The translations under genes and the position numbers were made by a program. The notes under the pieces were generated by a model. That model searched no databases, had not been told where the DNA came from, and saw nothing but the letters and a program-made list of their open reading frames with translations. Shown one piece after another: positions 31,001-39,484 of a stretch of 64,000 bases of DNA (position 1 is the first letter of the stretch; each line of letters begins with the position of its first letter). The DNA comes from Pseudomonadota bacterium (GTDB lineage Bacteria > Pseudomonadota > Gammaproteobacteria > Xanthomonadales > Ahniellaceae): positions 36,582-100,581 of the forward strand of contig JALHNO010000011.1 of NCBI GenBank assembly GCA_022843465.1, given 5' to 3'.

Positions 31001-31511
31001 CTCGGTCGTGATTGCCTACGTCGTGGCGGCCAGCCAGACCGCAGTCGATGTCGCCTCGCTGCGCTACTGGTTGCAGGAACGGGTGCCCGAGTACATGGTG
31101 CCGGCGGCGTTCATCCTGCTGCCGGCGTTTCCGCTGACCATCAATGGCAAGGTGGATCGCAAGGCGCTGCCGAACCCTGACCTCGGTGATCGCGGTGGCC
31201 GGACCTTTGTCGCGCCCTCCTCCGTCAATCAGATCCGGGTTGCCAGCGTGCTGCGCGACTTGCTCGACCTGCCCCGGGTCGGCCTGCACGACAACTTCTT
31301 CGAACTCGGCGGCCATTCTTTGCTGGCGACCCAGCTGGTCTCCCATCTGCAGGAAGAGTTTGGCGTACAGATCGAACTGCGGGCGATTTTCGAACACGCC
31401 ACCGTCCTTGGTCTGGTCGGACAGGTCGAGGCGGCGCTGCAGGTCAAGCAGATGCAGAGGAACTCCGGGTCACTGAGTCCCACAGCATCCGAAGAGGAGT
31501 TTCTGCTGTGA
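22020..31511 (+). CDS. hybrid PKS-NRPS: KS-AT-ACP-Cy-A-PCP-C-A-PCP
   Basis: A hybrid of 3,163 residues. The KS has an intact triad (Cys184, His320 in ESHGTGT, His360). The AT has GHSVGE with Ser631 and RAFH at 731-734, close to the malonyl-type HAFH. There is no ketoreductase before the ACP (Ser968), so the beta-keto group should persist. The Cy domain has DLLMLDVRS from residue 1161. A4 has pocket residues D-L-F-N-M-S-L-T-W, closest to Cys, with no oxidase insert; PCP Ser2039. Then C with HHIVTDA at 2229, A5 with D-F-W-S-V-G-M-V-H (Thr-like), PCP Ser3100. The start at 22020 places the KS at the N-terminus; a GTG at 21972 in frame is less likely. Ends in an acidic EEEFLL tail facing a TubC-type domain on the next subunit. 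Confidence 0.94.
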   Translation: MDSARYSDQVLQSVAIIGMAGRFPGADDLATFWRNVANGVESVETVSDEQLLALGVDADLLADPRYVKRTSRLSDVRGFDAELFDISPREAEITDPQHRLLLECAYEAIEHAGYNPFGLTAQVGVYAGVSMSDYLIANVAVQPDFLASIDGLQLLVGSDKSYACTRISHKLNLQGPSVAIDSACSTSLVAVHMAAKALLTHECDMALAGGAKVAVPHGTGYLYQPGSILSADGSCRPFDAAAGGTLHGSGVGIVLLKRLADALDDGDTIHAVIRGSAINNDGSRKIGYTAPGVQGQARVIAQALAVADVEPASIGYLESHGTGTSLGDPIEIAALSEAFLEAGPLAANCALGSLKGNIGHLDVAAGVAGLIKTTLVLQQAQLPPSVGFRRPNPEIAFAETPFFVNQSLKPWDGPLPRRAGVSSFGIGGTNAHVVLEQAPELPTPVAAVERPLHLVRLSARSATALDALRVRFVEFLADPDRQQADIADIAFTANTGRAEFAHRLTVTGRCRAEIAAALADPRSPSVRQGICMTPRGDRLAFLFTGQGAQYAGMGRALYTSYPPFRARLDALAELMARHLPLALTDVLWGAHCDQLNDTRYTQPALFALQLALAQTWSEDFGVRADVMMGHSVGEVSAACHAGVFSAADGMRLICARAAAMAEHSAPGAMCSLALSVADTRQHLRAAGVDLAIAAINGPHSTVVSGTPEAISALCVRLDIEKIGYLVLPMQRAFHSAMMEPALDAFRAELAGIEFQTPRCPLVSNVSGLPETTRLASADYWIEQARATVQFEKCMHSLQQMGVRVHLEIGPRATLVKLGRSCVQNEPESPTKALWLSSLESVDGDWQSLLDAIAVLHVNGVAIDWHGYDAAYPRRRATLPTYPFQRQPHWCLPDAIPQAGAGHNSGRGAGNTTIAQPAAQAAAARVAAGTSTGSGSDDFAGRVAAIWCDLLGLPAVADDDDFFALGGHSLLVVQLVARVERDFGIALPMNAVVQNPRLSEFVVTLAHLQECGSAPVELPTVVADPAHAYDRFPLVDLQQAFYLGRSNEFGLGGVSTHLYFELAPPHFDPERFVAAWNALIARHGMLRAIILDENEQRVLESVPHYPVERYDFADLPDALPAHLDRIRDEMSHQVRPADQWPLFDVRMTRESSSRWRIHFSIDLLMLDVRSNQILFRDLDMLYQGQHHELPALPIEFRDYVLARRNIVEGERQRAARAYWMERVPTMPLAPNLPLVGNPADLHKPGFARRIELIETQRWHRLRRRAQGIGVTPSALLMTVYGLVIARWSKRPDFTLNVTMFDRLPLHPCVNELVGDFTTLSLMSVDYSTEMPLKERARALQRQLWRDVEHSSFSGVQVLRELTRHHGGEQITMPVVFTSALPLDAEHGREVGDESLFNGIEDGYAISQTPQVWIDHVASEEDGRLILSWDAIDEMFPAGMLDDMFSAYVGIVTALADGDELWTASRIDLLPERQRAIRDAANATAAPYPEQSLAAAIHHQALLTPDAPAILSRARNLSYGELYGRASYWAAELQRLEVQPDELVAVLMEKGWQQVVAALAIQLAGAAYMPIDAHQPHDRRQQLVNLGQPRIALTQPDFEQSARGHDGLIVLCVSEDSAQVAAPQPPAIRSDRDLGCVLFTSGSTGVPKGVMIEHRAAANTMVDVNARFNVTARDRALAVSSLGFDLSIFDLFGMLAAGGALVVPAHDELKDPAALAALMREFGVTIINSVPAMLDMLVDHHEVAGQPLPTALRLVMMSGDFIPVSLPGRIWARSPQVQVESLGGPTETVTWCIAYPVRHVDPAWPSIPYGKPMLNRTCHVLDDRFEDRPEWVPGEIWVGSDGGNARGYWQDAERTAAGFVRHPRSAELMFRTGDVGRYLPDGNIEILGRSDFQVKVNGYRVELGEIEALIGRDPRVRRAIVAAKEVHAGSKQVVAYLQFAEDRNDEALLNELRTRCVAALPDYMVPAHFIVLDSFPLSPNGKIDRVALPLPTSTPGDGIALDRRQGPRDELEQKIAAVWCAVLELDTIGVFENFLELGGHSLVAARVATRLREALGVPIAIRTIFDHPNIAALADAVRSQKPAHVLPPVLPGTGNAVQLSYAQQRLWFIDRFERTTSGYAAAYNMPIVLALQGHIDDNAMQRALSAILARHHVLRTGIVEENGRPVAKLEADAVLPWRVLQVPANVEPASWTDAAVLAEFETPFDLARPPLMRGVLIHCGDDEHVLVIGMHHIVTDAWSAGLMLQELQALYAVELSSESTVPPPPDLQYADFAAWQRQVWDQGLMSAPETYWLHELSALPAPLVLASDRPRTAQQSYAGGALSFEIEPSLTAAVQQFALANGATPFMVHMAAFNLLLHRYTGASDILVGTDSANRFPGESERMLGFFINQLVIRTRIDPQADVRQLLASVRDKTLRAYEHEAMPFDRLLDRLQIARDPSTTPLFQVKLNMLSVDDATLALPGLSAAPRPHNFSTVQYDLVLTLKADGERFIGTLQYRSELFAAARMQAAIAHYLGLLRAMLDRPGAAIAQLDYLADSEQRALLERHRARAEHPQQLSIDQRVSLAARLRPDAIALSGSGTLSYAELEQRSNALAAWLTQRVAVGARVGLYLEVGINQVIAILAVLKAGAAYVPLDSYAPAERIEMILDDSQPVLILSDHITMAHNPLPQRHAIALLDTLDLSANASFVSRAAPQLPAYVIYTSGTTGRPNGVVVTHAHVGRLLDACQGHYRFAADDVWTLFHSYVFDFTVWELWGALCHGGRLVVVPYWVRRSPPDFWSLIIDEGVTVLSQTPSAFRPLMRVATAVDAPRATSLRWVVFGGEALELQSLRPWFERFGDVAPRLVNMYGITETTVHVTLRPLSVRDLDVRASLIGAPLDDLGLYLLDAAMRPVPAGVDGELYVSGAGVAPGYLARPALTAQRFVPDPYSTIAGARLYRTGDIARRTLDGDLEYVGRIDHQVKIRGHRIELGEIESHLARHPAVAETLLIGSQDQQGHSVVIAYVVAASQTAVDVASLRYWLQERVPEYMVPAAFILLPAFPLTINGKVDRKALPNPDLGDRGGRTFVAPSSVNQIRVASVLRDLLDLPRVGLHDNFFELGGHSLLATQLVSHLQEEFGVQIELRAIFEHATVLGLVGQVEAALQVKQMQRNSGSLSPTASEEEFLL

Positions 31512-34500
31512 GCATCGAAGCCACCATCAAGCGCTGCGCCGAACTCGGCGTTCGACTTTCACTTGCTGATGATGGTCGCCTGCGCGTCGTCGCCGAGCAG
31601 GGTGTCATCGACGATGTCCTGCGTGGCCAGCTGACTGCCCACAGAGATGCCATTACCGCCCAGTTGCGCAGCTGCAGTCCGGTTGCCGCACCCGAAAGCG
31701 TACCCCGCGGCACACCGCATCCGCTTTCGAATGCGCAACGCCGACTATGGATTCTGGATCGTATCGAACCCGGCAGCAGCAGGTACAGCATTCCGTCTGC
31801 GATGCGTCTGCCGGACGATATCGACGCCGACACGCTGCTGAAGGCGATTCACGCGATCGTGCGCCGTCACGAGAGTCTGCGCACGACGTTCAGCCAGACC
31901 GATGGCGTGCCCTGCCAGATCATTCACGACGCGGTCCGCGTCGACGCACGAACGATCGACTTTTCTGCACTGTCGGCAACGCGCGAACACACCGATGCCC
32001 TGATCTCTGCAGCACTGCGCGAAGAAACCGCCATCGGCTTCGATCTCCAGCACGGTCCGCTGCTCAGGGTCCGCCTCTACCTCGGCGCGGCCAGCGGCCG
32101 TGTGCTCTATCTGGCGATGCACCACATCGTTGGCGATGGCTGGTCCAATGGCTTGTTCCTCGCGGAACTCCAGCAGCACTACGCGGCAATCTGCAATGGA
32201 GCCCAATGCGCCGAGCTGCCCGCCTTGCCGCTGCAGTATGTCGACTACGCGCATTGGCAACAGCGGGCACTCAGCCGCGAGCGCCAGGATCTGCTGCTTG
32301 GCTACTGGCGCCAACGCCTGGCCAACTGGCAAGCGCTGGAATTGCCGCTCGATCGGCCACGGCCGCCGCGACCGACCGCGACCGGGGGTCTGCTGCGCGA
32401 ACGCATCGCGCCCGCCACGGTTTCCGCACTGCGCGAACTCGCCCGCGTCCACCGCACGACCCTGTTCAGCGTGCTGCTCGCCACCTTTTACGTGCTGTTG
32501 CGCAAGTACTCGGGCCAGGATGACATAGTCATCGGCAGTGACGTTGCCAATCGCACCCGCCGCGAATGGGAGACGCTGATCGGCTTCTTTGTCAATCAGC
32601 TGGTGCTGCGCGCGGACCTTTCCGGAAACCCGGGTTTCATTGACTTCCTGGCGCGCGTGCATTCGATGACGCTGGATGCCTACAGCAACCAGGAGTTGCC
32701 GTTCGACGCGCTGGTGGAGCATCTGCTGCAGGGCCGTGACCACGGATTGTCGCCGTTCTTCCAGGTCAAGTTCATCATGCAGAACACACCCAGCAGCGCC
32801 GAGGGCGACTCCCTGCAGCAGGTGATCGAGCTTCCGCACCGTTACGCAAAATTTGACATGACCTGGTCGGTGGCAGAAGACGCGGCCGGCATGAGCGTCG
32901 ACATCGAGTACGCCAGCGAGCTGTACGACGAACAGACGATCCGACGATTGAGCACACACTACGGCCAGCTGCTGAATGCCGTCATCGCCGATCCCGGGCA
33001 GAAGATCGACCGCCTTCGGATTGACACCGCCCGCGCTGACGCACTGATTGCGCGCACCCGGCGCGCGCTCGAATGCCCCCACACGGCCGACACCCTGGGT
33101 CGCGTGATCGAGCACTGGGCGGCGCAAACGCCTGAGGCCATCGCCGCGATCGATGGCGCTGCGACACTGAGCTATCGCCAGCTCAACGAGGAGTCCAACA
33201 AGCTCGCCCGGCATCTGATCGAGTGGGGTATCGAGGCAGAATCGCCGGTGGGCGTCTGCATGCCATCGTCGATCGATTACGCCATCGCCGTCGCGGCAGT
33301 CAGCAAGGCAGGCGGTGTGCTGGTGGCAATCGATCCGGCTTATCCGGAGCAACGGATCGCGCATATTCTGGATGCCTCCGGCTTGCAGGTACTGCTGTGC
33401 GCGTCCCCGGTGTTGGATCGCCTGCCCGCCTATCAGCTCAACTTTCTTGGGGTGATCGTCACTGATCGCGACGGCGCGAACTGGGCCACACAAGCCGTCG
33501 ACGACCTGAACCTGCCCGTGCATCCGGACCAGCTCGCCTATCTGATCTTCACTTCGGGCACCACGGGCAAGCCCAAGGGTGTGATGGTGGGCGCCAGCGG
33601 CTTGCACAATCTCGCCAGCGCGCAGCGCAGGCATTTCGGTCTTGCCTCGGGTCATCGCGTGCTGCAGTTCGCATCGATAGGATTCGATGCATCCGTCTGG
33701 GAACTGCTGATGGCCTTCGGCCACGGTGCCACCCTGGTGTGTGCGGCGCGCGAGACCATCATGCCGGGTCCCGATCTCGCCCACGCGATCATCAGCAATC
33801 GGATCAGCCACATCACCCTGCCGCCTTCCGCCCTGGCGGTGTTGCCGGAGGCAGTGGCGTCGCAACTGGAAGTGCTGATTCTTGCGGGCGAGGCCTGCCG
33901 CGACGAAATGGTGCGCGGCTGGGGCAGTCAGACCAATGTCTTCAACGCCTACGGTCCCAGCGAGACGACGGTATGCGCCAGCATCGACCGCTACGACAGC
34001 GCCTTGCAGGGATTCGCCGGCTCGATCGGCTACCCCATCGATGGCTGTGGCCTCTATGTCGTCGGAGCTGATGGCGAACTCGCAGCCGCGGGGATCGCCG
34101 GCGAACTCTGGATCGCGGGCCCTGCGCTCGGCCGCGGCTACTGGAACGATCCCGCGCAAACCGCACTGCGATTTGTGCCGGATCCTTTCTCGGCGCAGCC
34201 AGGCGCCCGCGCCTACCGCAGCGGCGACCGTGCCCGCTTCCGTCTCGACGACCGTGTCGAGTTTCTTGGTCGCCTCGACTTGCAGGTGAAGATCCGCGGA
34301 CACCGGATCGAACTCGGCGAGATCGAACGCGAACTGCTTGCCCAGCCGCACGTGCGAGCGGCAGTCGTGACTGCCCTCGGCGAGCCGGCGCAGTTGCATG
34401 CCTATGTCGTTTGCGCGGTGGGCAACGCCTTGGACGAGGTCGCGCTGAAGAAGTCGCTGCGTCAAAGCCTGCCGGAGTACATGATCCCGCGCACGATCAA

Positions 34501-34930
34501 TGCGATCGAGCGCATTCCTGCCACATCCAACGGAAAGCTCGATCTCGCGGCACTGCCGCCCCCGCAGGCGAGTCGTGATGTGAGCCCGCAGGAGCAGCCT
34601 GCAAGCCCGGAGGAGACTGCTATCGCAGCACTCTGGTGCGATGTGCTCGGCCTGGAGCGGGTCGGCGTGCGCGAAAACTTCTTTGATGTCGGTGGTCACT
34701 CGCTACTGCTGATCCAGGTCCAGGAGCGCATCCGTGCCCAGCTTGGCGCAGAAATCTCGGTCGCCGAATTGTTCAAGTATCCGACCGTGCAGGGCCTGGC
34801 CAGCTTTCTCGGTGACGGCGAGCATGGCGACAAGCTCAGGCAGAGCGATGCCCGCATTGCCCGTCGCCAGCAGGCCGGCCGCGAACGCACGCAGCGCCGA
34901 CACAGTCAGACCCTGGGAGAGCCCTCATGA
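31508..34930 (+). CDS. NRPS module: dock-C-A(Phe)-PCP
   Basis: A single-module NRPS of 1,140 residues. It begins with a TubC-type docking domain (1-55), then a C domain with HHIVGDGWS (His205), an adenylation domain, and a PCP with Ser1065. Pocket residues read D-A-W-T-I-A-A-V-C, which differs from the gramicidin GrsA phenylalanine pocket by one conservative change, so Phe is a strong call. The GTG start overlaps the previous stop as GTGA, and the end overlaps the next gene as ATGA. The C-terminal tail (RIARRQQAGRERTQRR) is Arg/Gln-rich like that of the 10998-21926 subunit, and both precede a KS-first protein. Phe added here would be extended by malonate in the next module. Confidence 0.95.
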   Translation: MSIEATIKRCAELGVRLSLADDGRLRVVAEQGVIDDVLRGQLTAHRDAITAQLRSCSPVAAPESVPRGTPHPLSNAQRRLWILDRIEPGSSRYSIPSAMRLPDDIDADTLLKAIHAIVRRHESLRTTFSQTDGVPCQIIHDAVRVDARTIDFSALSATREHTDALISAALREETAIGFDLQHGPLLRVRLYLGAASGRVLYLAMHHIVGDGWSNGLFLAELQQHYAAICNGAQCAELPALPLQYVDYAHWQQRALSRERQDLLLGYWRQRLANWQALELPLDRPRPPRPTATGGLLRERIAPATVSALRELARVHRTTLFSVLLATFYVLLRKYSGQDDIVIGSDVANRTRREWETLIGFFVNQLVLRADLSGNPGFIDFLARVHSMTLDAYSNQELPFDALVEHLLQGRDHGLSPFFQVKFIMQNTPSSAEGDSLQQVIELPHRYAKFDMTWSVAEDAAGMSVDIEYASELYDEQTIRRLSTHYGQLLNAVIADPGQKIDRLRIDTARADALIARTRRALECPHTADTLGRVIEHWAAQTPEAIAAIDGAATLSYRQLNEESNKLARHLIEWGIEAESPVGVCMPSSIDYAIAVAAVSKAGGVLVAIDPAYPEQRIAHILDASGLQVLLCASPVLDRLPAYQLNFLGVIVTDRDGANWATQAVDDLNLPVHPDQLAYLIFTSGTTGKPKGVMVGASGLHNLASAQRRHFGLASGHRVLQFASIGFDASVWELLMAFGHGATLVCAARETIMPGPDLAHAIISNRISHITLPPSALAVLPEAVASQLEVLILAGEACRDEMVRGWGSQTNVFNAYGPSETTVCASIDRYDSALQGFAGSIGYPIDGCGLYVVGADGELAAAGIAGELWIAGPALGRGYWNDPAQTALRFVPDPFSAQPGARAYRSGDRARFRLDDRVEFLGRLDLQVKIRGHRIELGEIERELLAQPHVRAAVVTALGEPAQLHAYVVCAVGNALDEVALKKSLRQSLPEYMIPRTINAIERIPATSNGKLDLAALPPPQASRDVSPQEQPASPEETAIAALWCDVLGLERVGVRENFFDVGGHSLLLIQVQERIRAQLGAEISVAELFKYPTVQGLASFLGDGEHGDKLRQSDARIARRQQAGRERTQRRHSQTLGEPS

Positions 34931-37900
34931 ACAGTCCGGCCAATGCTGTCGCGGTCATCGGTATCGCATGCCGCTTTCCACAGGCAGAAGACGCCCGCCA
35001 GTTGTGGCGCAATCTATGCGATGGACTTGAGGCAATCCGCTTCTTTTCCGATCAGGAGCTGGTGGCGGCCGGCGTCGCGCCCGAGGCCCTGCTCGAACCC
35101 GGGTATGTGAAAGCCGCACCCGTGCTCGATGCGATCGAGGAGTTCGATGCCGGATTCTTCGGATTCACGCCACGTGAAGCCGAGATTCTCGACCCCCAGC
35201 AACGGCTGCTGCTCGAGTGCGCCTATCGCGCCCTGGAGGATGCCGGACACGCGCGCATCGAGCGTCATGGCGACGTCGGCGTCTATGTCGGCGTATCCTC
35301 GAGTTCCTATCTGCAGACCCATCTGGCGACCCGGCCCGATGTCATCGATTCGATGGGCGTAATGGCGCTGTCGATCGCCAACGACAAGGATTTTGCGGCG
35401 TCACAGATTGCCTACCGTCTCGGGCTGACCGGACCGGCGGTCAATATCGCGACGGCGTGTTCGACTTCGCTGGTCGCCATCCACACGGCCTACAACGCGG
35501 TGCTGAACTACGAATGCGACCTCGCCCTGGCCGGCGGCGCCAGCGTGCGCGCTCGTCAGATCGAGGGCTACCAGTATCTGGATGGCGGCGTCCTGTCACC
35601 CGATGGTCACTGTCGACCGTTCTCCGCCGGCGCCAATGGCACGATCGGCGGCAGCGGCGCCGCCGTGGTGGTATTGAAACGACTCGCCGACGCCCAGGCC
35701 GACGGCGATGCGATCTATGCCGTCATCACCGGCTCCGCTGTCAACAACGACGGCGCCGACCGACTCGGGTTCACCGCGCCCAGCGTCACCGGCCAGGCAC
35801 GGGCCATCCGCGAAGCGATGGCAGTCGCTGGCGTGGCAGCTTCCGGGATCGGGTATGTGGAGGCGCATGGCACGGCAACCCCGATGGGTGATCCGGTCGA
35901 ACTCGCCGCACTGACCGAGGCCCACGGCGACGAACCGTCGCGCTGCGCCATCGGCTCGATCAAGAGCAACTTCGGCCATCTCGATGCGGCTGCCGGCGTC
36001 GCCGGTTTCATCAAGGCCAGCCTGGCGGTGCGCGCCGGAGAGATTCCCCCGAGCCTGCATTTCGATGCGCCCAATCCGCAGATCGATTTCGCAAAGTCAC
36101 GGTTTTTCGTCGCTGACCGTCACCAGGCCTGGCCCATTCCCGGTCTGCGCCACGCCGGCATCAGCTCGTTCGGGATCGGCGGCACCAATGCGCACCTGGT
36201 CCTTCAGCAAGCTCCGCTCGTCAGCAGTACGGCGAGCGTACGCAGCGCGCAGTTGTTCGTGCTGTCGGCGAAGGACGCCCGCGCCCTCGAGCGCGCGCGG
36301 GCACCACTGGCGGCGGCGATTTCCGGCCTTGCTGCCGACGCACTTGCCGACGCCAGCCATAGCCTGATCGCAGGACGCCCGGAGCTTGCCCACCGCGCAG
36401 CCTTTGTGGCTGCATCAACTGAGGAGGCGCGTGACGCAATCGAGGGCTCAGCACGCTGGGTCGGCGGGCGCGCCGAGGCCACCGCGAAGGTGGTCTGGCT
36501 GCTGCCGGGACAGGGCGCGCAGCATGTCGACATGGCGCGCGAGCTCTGGGAGCAGGAGCCGGTCTTCCGCGATGCCGTGGATGGCTGCGCCGAGTGGGTC
36601 CGTCGCCATGCAGGCTGGGACCCGATCGAACTGCTGTACCCGACCGATAGCGCGCAGCGCGAACGCGCCGAGTTGCAGATCAAGGACACCCGCTATACCC
36701 AGACTGCACTGTTCATCGTCGAGTACGCGCTGGCCCAGCTATGGCGCTCGCTGGGTCACGCGCCGGACCTGATGCTCGGGCATAGCCTGGGCGAATATGT
36801 CGCAGCCTGCATTGCCGGCGTCATGGACCCGCACGATGCCCTGCGCCTGGTCGATGGTCGCAGTCGGATGATCAGCGCGCTGCCAGCGGGCGCCATGCTG
36901 AGCGTCGCCCTCAGCGCCGAAGCCCTGCAACCCATCCTGGTTGCCGGCGTCGAACTGTCTGCAAGCAATGCTCCGGAACTGTGCGTGGTGGGTGGCACAG
37001 ACGAGGCCGTGACCGCGATGGAGGCCGTGCTCGCCGGCATCGGTGCACAGACCGCAAGACTCGACGTTTCACACGCCTTCCATACGTCGATGCTCGAGCC
37101 CATGCTGGCAGACTTTCGCGCCCTGGTCGCTTCGATTCCGTTACGGGCGCCGAGCCTGCCTTATCTGTCATGCACCACGGGACGCTACGTCGAACCCGAC
37201 GAGGCATGCTCACCGGACTACTGGGTGCGCCACCTGCGCCATCCGGTCGACTTCCGTTCGGCGATGAGCGTTCTCAGCGAACTGCCAGAGACCTGGCGCT
37301 TCCTTGACCTCGGGCCGTCCGGAACCACCACTGCGGTGGCGCGTCACAACGGCATCGTCACGACACGGCTGCGGCGTAGCCTGCCACGGGAACACGACAC
37401 GGTGGGCGCCCGCCACGCCTGGCTGACGGCGGTCGGGCAACTCTGGGCCGATGGCGTCGCGCTGGATCTTGCGCAGCTGCACGCGGGTGAGCGCCGACGG
37501 CGCGTGCACCTGCCCGGCTATGCGTTTGCCCGCAGCCGGCACTGGATCGAAGCTGCGGATCCCGCGCTGACTCCGGCGGCAGCCGGTCGCATTGGCACCC
37601 TCCCGCTTTATCGCGCCGCCTGGAAATCGCATCCCGGCCCGCGCCGCGTCGAAATTCCGGAACGCATCCGCCTGGTCTTCGACAGCAGCGCGCCTGCGGT
37701 AGCCCAGGTGCTTGGCCCGCCTTCCCCGCGCTGCATTCAGGTGCACGCTGCTGCTGAGTTCGCTTACGCCGACAACACCTGCCACCTGCGCGCCAACGCG
37801 CCTGAAGACTTCACAAGACTGTTCGCTGCGCTGGCCGCAGACGGCATCAACATCGAACAGATCATCTTTGCCTGGCCGCTGGCATTGTCCGACCAGGAGG

Positions 37901-39357
37901 GCGCCGGCGACGGAATCCACAACCTGCAGATCGCGCTGGCCGCCCTGTTGACGGCCCGCAAGCAGTCAGCCCCGGCGCAGGCGACGGAGTTGCTGGTACT
38001 CGTGCGCCATGCCTACCAGCTGGCCGGCGACGATCCCGTACTGCCCACGCAGCGCGCGATGGCCGCGATGACCACCGTGCTGGCGCAGGAGGAAGCCGAC
38101 TGGAATTGCCGTCTGATCGACCTCGGCAAGTCGCTCGACCCGGACACGCTGGCACGCGCGCTGGCGGTCTCACCGGAGCCGCTCGCGTCCCGGCAGGTCG
38201 CGCTGCGCGGCAGCAATCAGTGGTTGCCGGCATTTGACCGGCTCGCGCGCGTAGCCAGCACAGCGGTGGCCTGGTCGGAAAAAATCGTCGTGATCGTCGG
38301 CGGACTCGGTGCCATCGGATCCGAGCTGGCGCGGCTGCTGGCGCAGCGCAGGACAACCCTGATTCTGGTCGGACGTCGCCCGGAATCCGCGCTCGATGCC
38401 CAAGCCCGGAGCCTGTTGCTGCGACTGCAGGCTGAGGGCGCACGGATCACCTACCGTGCCGTCGATATTGTCGATACCAGGGCGCTGAGCCGCCTGTTGC
38501 ATTCCGTGCGCGCGCAGCACGGCAGAATCGATCTGCTGCTGCATGCCGCTGCCGCCATGGACATGAAGTCCATGAAGTTGCTGGCTGCGAGTGGACCTGG
38601 TGATTTCGAACGCCACAACCAGGCCAAGATTGCCGGCTGTGAGGCATTGATCGCGGCCACGCGTGAGGTCGAGGTCGCGCAGGTGGTGCTGATGTCCTCG
38701 CTGGCTGCAACCCTGGGCGGCCTCGGCATGAGTGCCTACGCGGCATCCAATGCGTTCATGGACGGACTGGTGGAGGCACCGACGCACTGGCAACTGCGTG
38801 GAAGCTGGTATTCGATCGCCTGGGATGGTCTCTCGGCCGATCCGGCCCGCGAGCACGCCTTCAACGGCGAGGAAGTGCTCACGCTGATCGCCACGGTGAT
38901 CGCAGATCACCCGCCGGGCTTCTATCTGGCCTCCCGACGCGACATCAACCACAGCCTGCGACAATGGGGAACCCAGGCCGGCAGCGAGGAGCGTGCCTGT
39001 GTTGAACGCGACCCCGCTCGTGGCAACTATCTGGCGCCCTCGAACGATGTCGAGCGCATCATCGCCGAGGCCTTCGAGACGCTGATCGGCGTGCGCCCGA
39101 TCGGCGCCAGCGATGACTTCTTTGCGCTTGGCGGCGACTCACTGCTGGCGACCCAGCTGTGCTCACGGCTGCGCCAACGCTGCAAGGTGGATCTTGCCAT
39201 CTCGGCAATTTTCGAACATCCGGTCGTGGCAAAACTGGCGGCGCACGTGATTGGCCTGCAGGGTGCCGGTGCCATTGGCGATGAGGAGTTGCTCGCGCTG
39301 GTGCGCAGCCTTGCCGACCTGGACGAAGCCTCGCTGGCCGAGGCGCTGGCGAAGTGA
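34927..39357 (+). CDS. modular PKS: KS-AT-KR-ACP
   Basis: A complete reducing type I PKS module of 1,476 residues. KS: Cys178 (ATACSTSL), His314 (EAHGTAT), His351. AT: GHSLGE with Ser620 and SHAFH near 715-719, indicating malonyl-CoA. KR: NADPH motif GGLGAIG from about 1125, catalytic Ser in LMSSLA and Tyr in YAASN; the LDD signature of B-type reductases is not clear (AAMDM). ACP Ser1405 in GGDSL. It extends a phenylalanyl chain by two carbons and reduces it to a beta-alcohol, giving a statine-like gamma-amino-beta-hydroxy acid. The C-terminus ends in an acidic helix that suits docking to the helical N-terminus of the next protein. A gap of 127 bases with no gene follows. Confidence 0.95.
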   Translation: MNSPANAVAVIGIACRFPQAEDARQLWRNLCDGLEAIRFFSDQELVAAGVAPEALLEPGYVKAAPVLDAIEEFDAGFFGFTPREAEILDPQQRLLLECAYRALEDAGHARIERHGDVGVYVGVSSSSYLQTHLATRPDVIDSMGVMALSIANDKDFAASQIAYRLGLTGPAVNIATACSTSLVAIHTAYNAVLNYECDLALAGGASVRARQIEGYQYLDGGVLSPDGHCRPFSAGANGTIGGSGAAVVVLKRLADAQADGDAIYAVITGSAVNNDGADRLGFTAPSVTGQARAIREAMAVAGVAASGIGYVEAHGTATPMGDPVELAALTEAHGDEPSRCAIGSIKSNFGHLDAAAGVAGFIKASLAVRAGEIPPSLHFDAPNPQIDFAKSRFFVADRHQAWPIPGLRHAGISSFGIGGTNAHLVLQQAPLVSSTASVRSAQLFVLSAKDARALERARAPLAAAISGLAADALADASHSLIAGRPELAHRAAFVAASTEEARDAIEGSARWVGGRAEATAKVVWLLPGQGAQHVDMARELWEQEPVFRDAVDGCAEWVRRHAGWDPIELLYPTDSAQRERAELQIKDTRYTQTALFIVEYALAQLWRSLGHAPDLMLGHSLGEYVAACIAGVMDPHDALRLVDGRSRMISALPAGAMLSVALSAEALQPILVAGVELSASNAPELCVVGGTDEAVTAMEAVLAGIGAQTARLDVSHAFHTSMLEPMLADFRALVASIPLRAPSLPYLSCTTGRYVEPDEACSPDYWVRHLRHPVDFRSAMSVLSELPETWRFLDLGPSGTTTAVARHNGIVTTRLRRSLPREHDTVGARHAWLTAVGQLWADGVALDLAQLHAGERRRRVHLPGYAFARSRHWIEAADPALTPAAAGRIGTLPLYRAAWKSHPGPRRVEIPERIRLVFDSSAPAVAQVLGPPSPRCIQVHAAAEFAYADNTCHLRANAPEDFTRLFAALAADGINIEQIIFAWPLALSDQEGAGDGIHNLQIALAALLTARKQSAPAQATELLVLVRHAYQLAGDDPVLPTQRAMAAMTTVLAQEEADWNCRLIDLGKSLDPDTLARALAVSPEPLASRQVALRGSNQWLPAFDRLARVASTAVAWSEKIVVIVGGLGAIGSELARLLAQRRTTLILVGRRPESALDAQARSLLLRLQAEGARITYRAVDIVDTRALSRLLHSVRAQHGRIDLLLHAAAAMDMKSMKLLAASGPGDFERHNQAKIAGCEALIAATREVEVAQVVLMSSLAATLGGLGMSAYAASNAFMDGLVEAPTHWQLRGSWYSIAWDGLSADPAREHAFNGEEVLTLIATVIADHPPGFYLASRRDINHSLRQWGTQAGSEERACVERDPARGNYLAPSNDVERIIAEAFETLIGVRPIGASDDFFALGGDSLLATQLCSRLRQRCKVDLAISAIFEHPVVAKLAAHVIGLQGAGAIGDEELLALVRSLADLDEASLAEALAK

Positions 39358-39484
39358 CTGTTCGGGGGCGTCGCCGACAGCGCACTGCAGGCTGCAGTTC
39401 CGCGACACCACGCCAGGCATCGATCAATGACCGCGGCACACCACGGCGCCGCTCGACAGCGCCAGGCAACATCAGGAAATCGCA

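Noticed and set aside
31745..34699. 984-codon open frame on the minus strand
   Set aside because: It lies antisense to a complete C-A-PCP NRPS module, its translation has no family motif, and long antisense frames are expected in GC-rich coding DNA.
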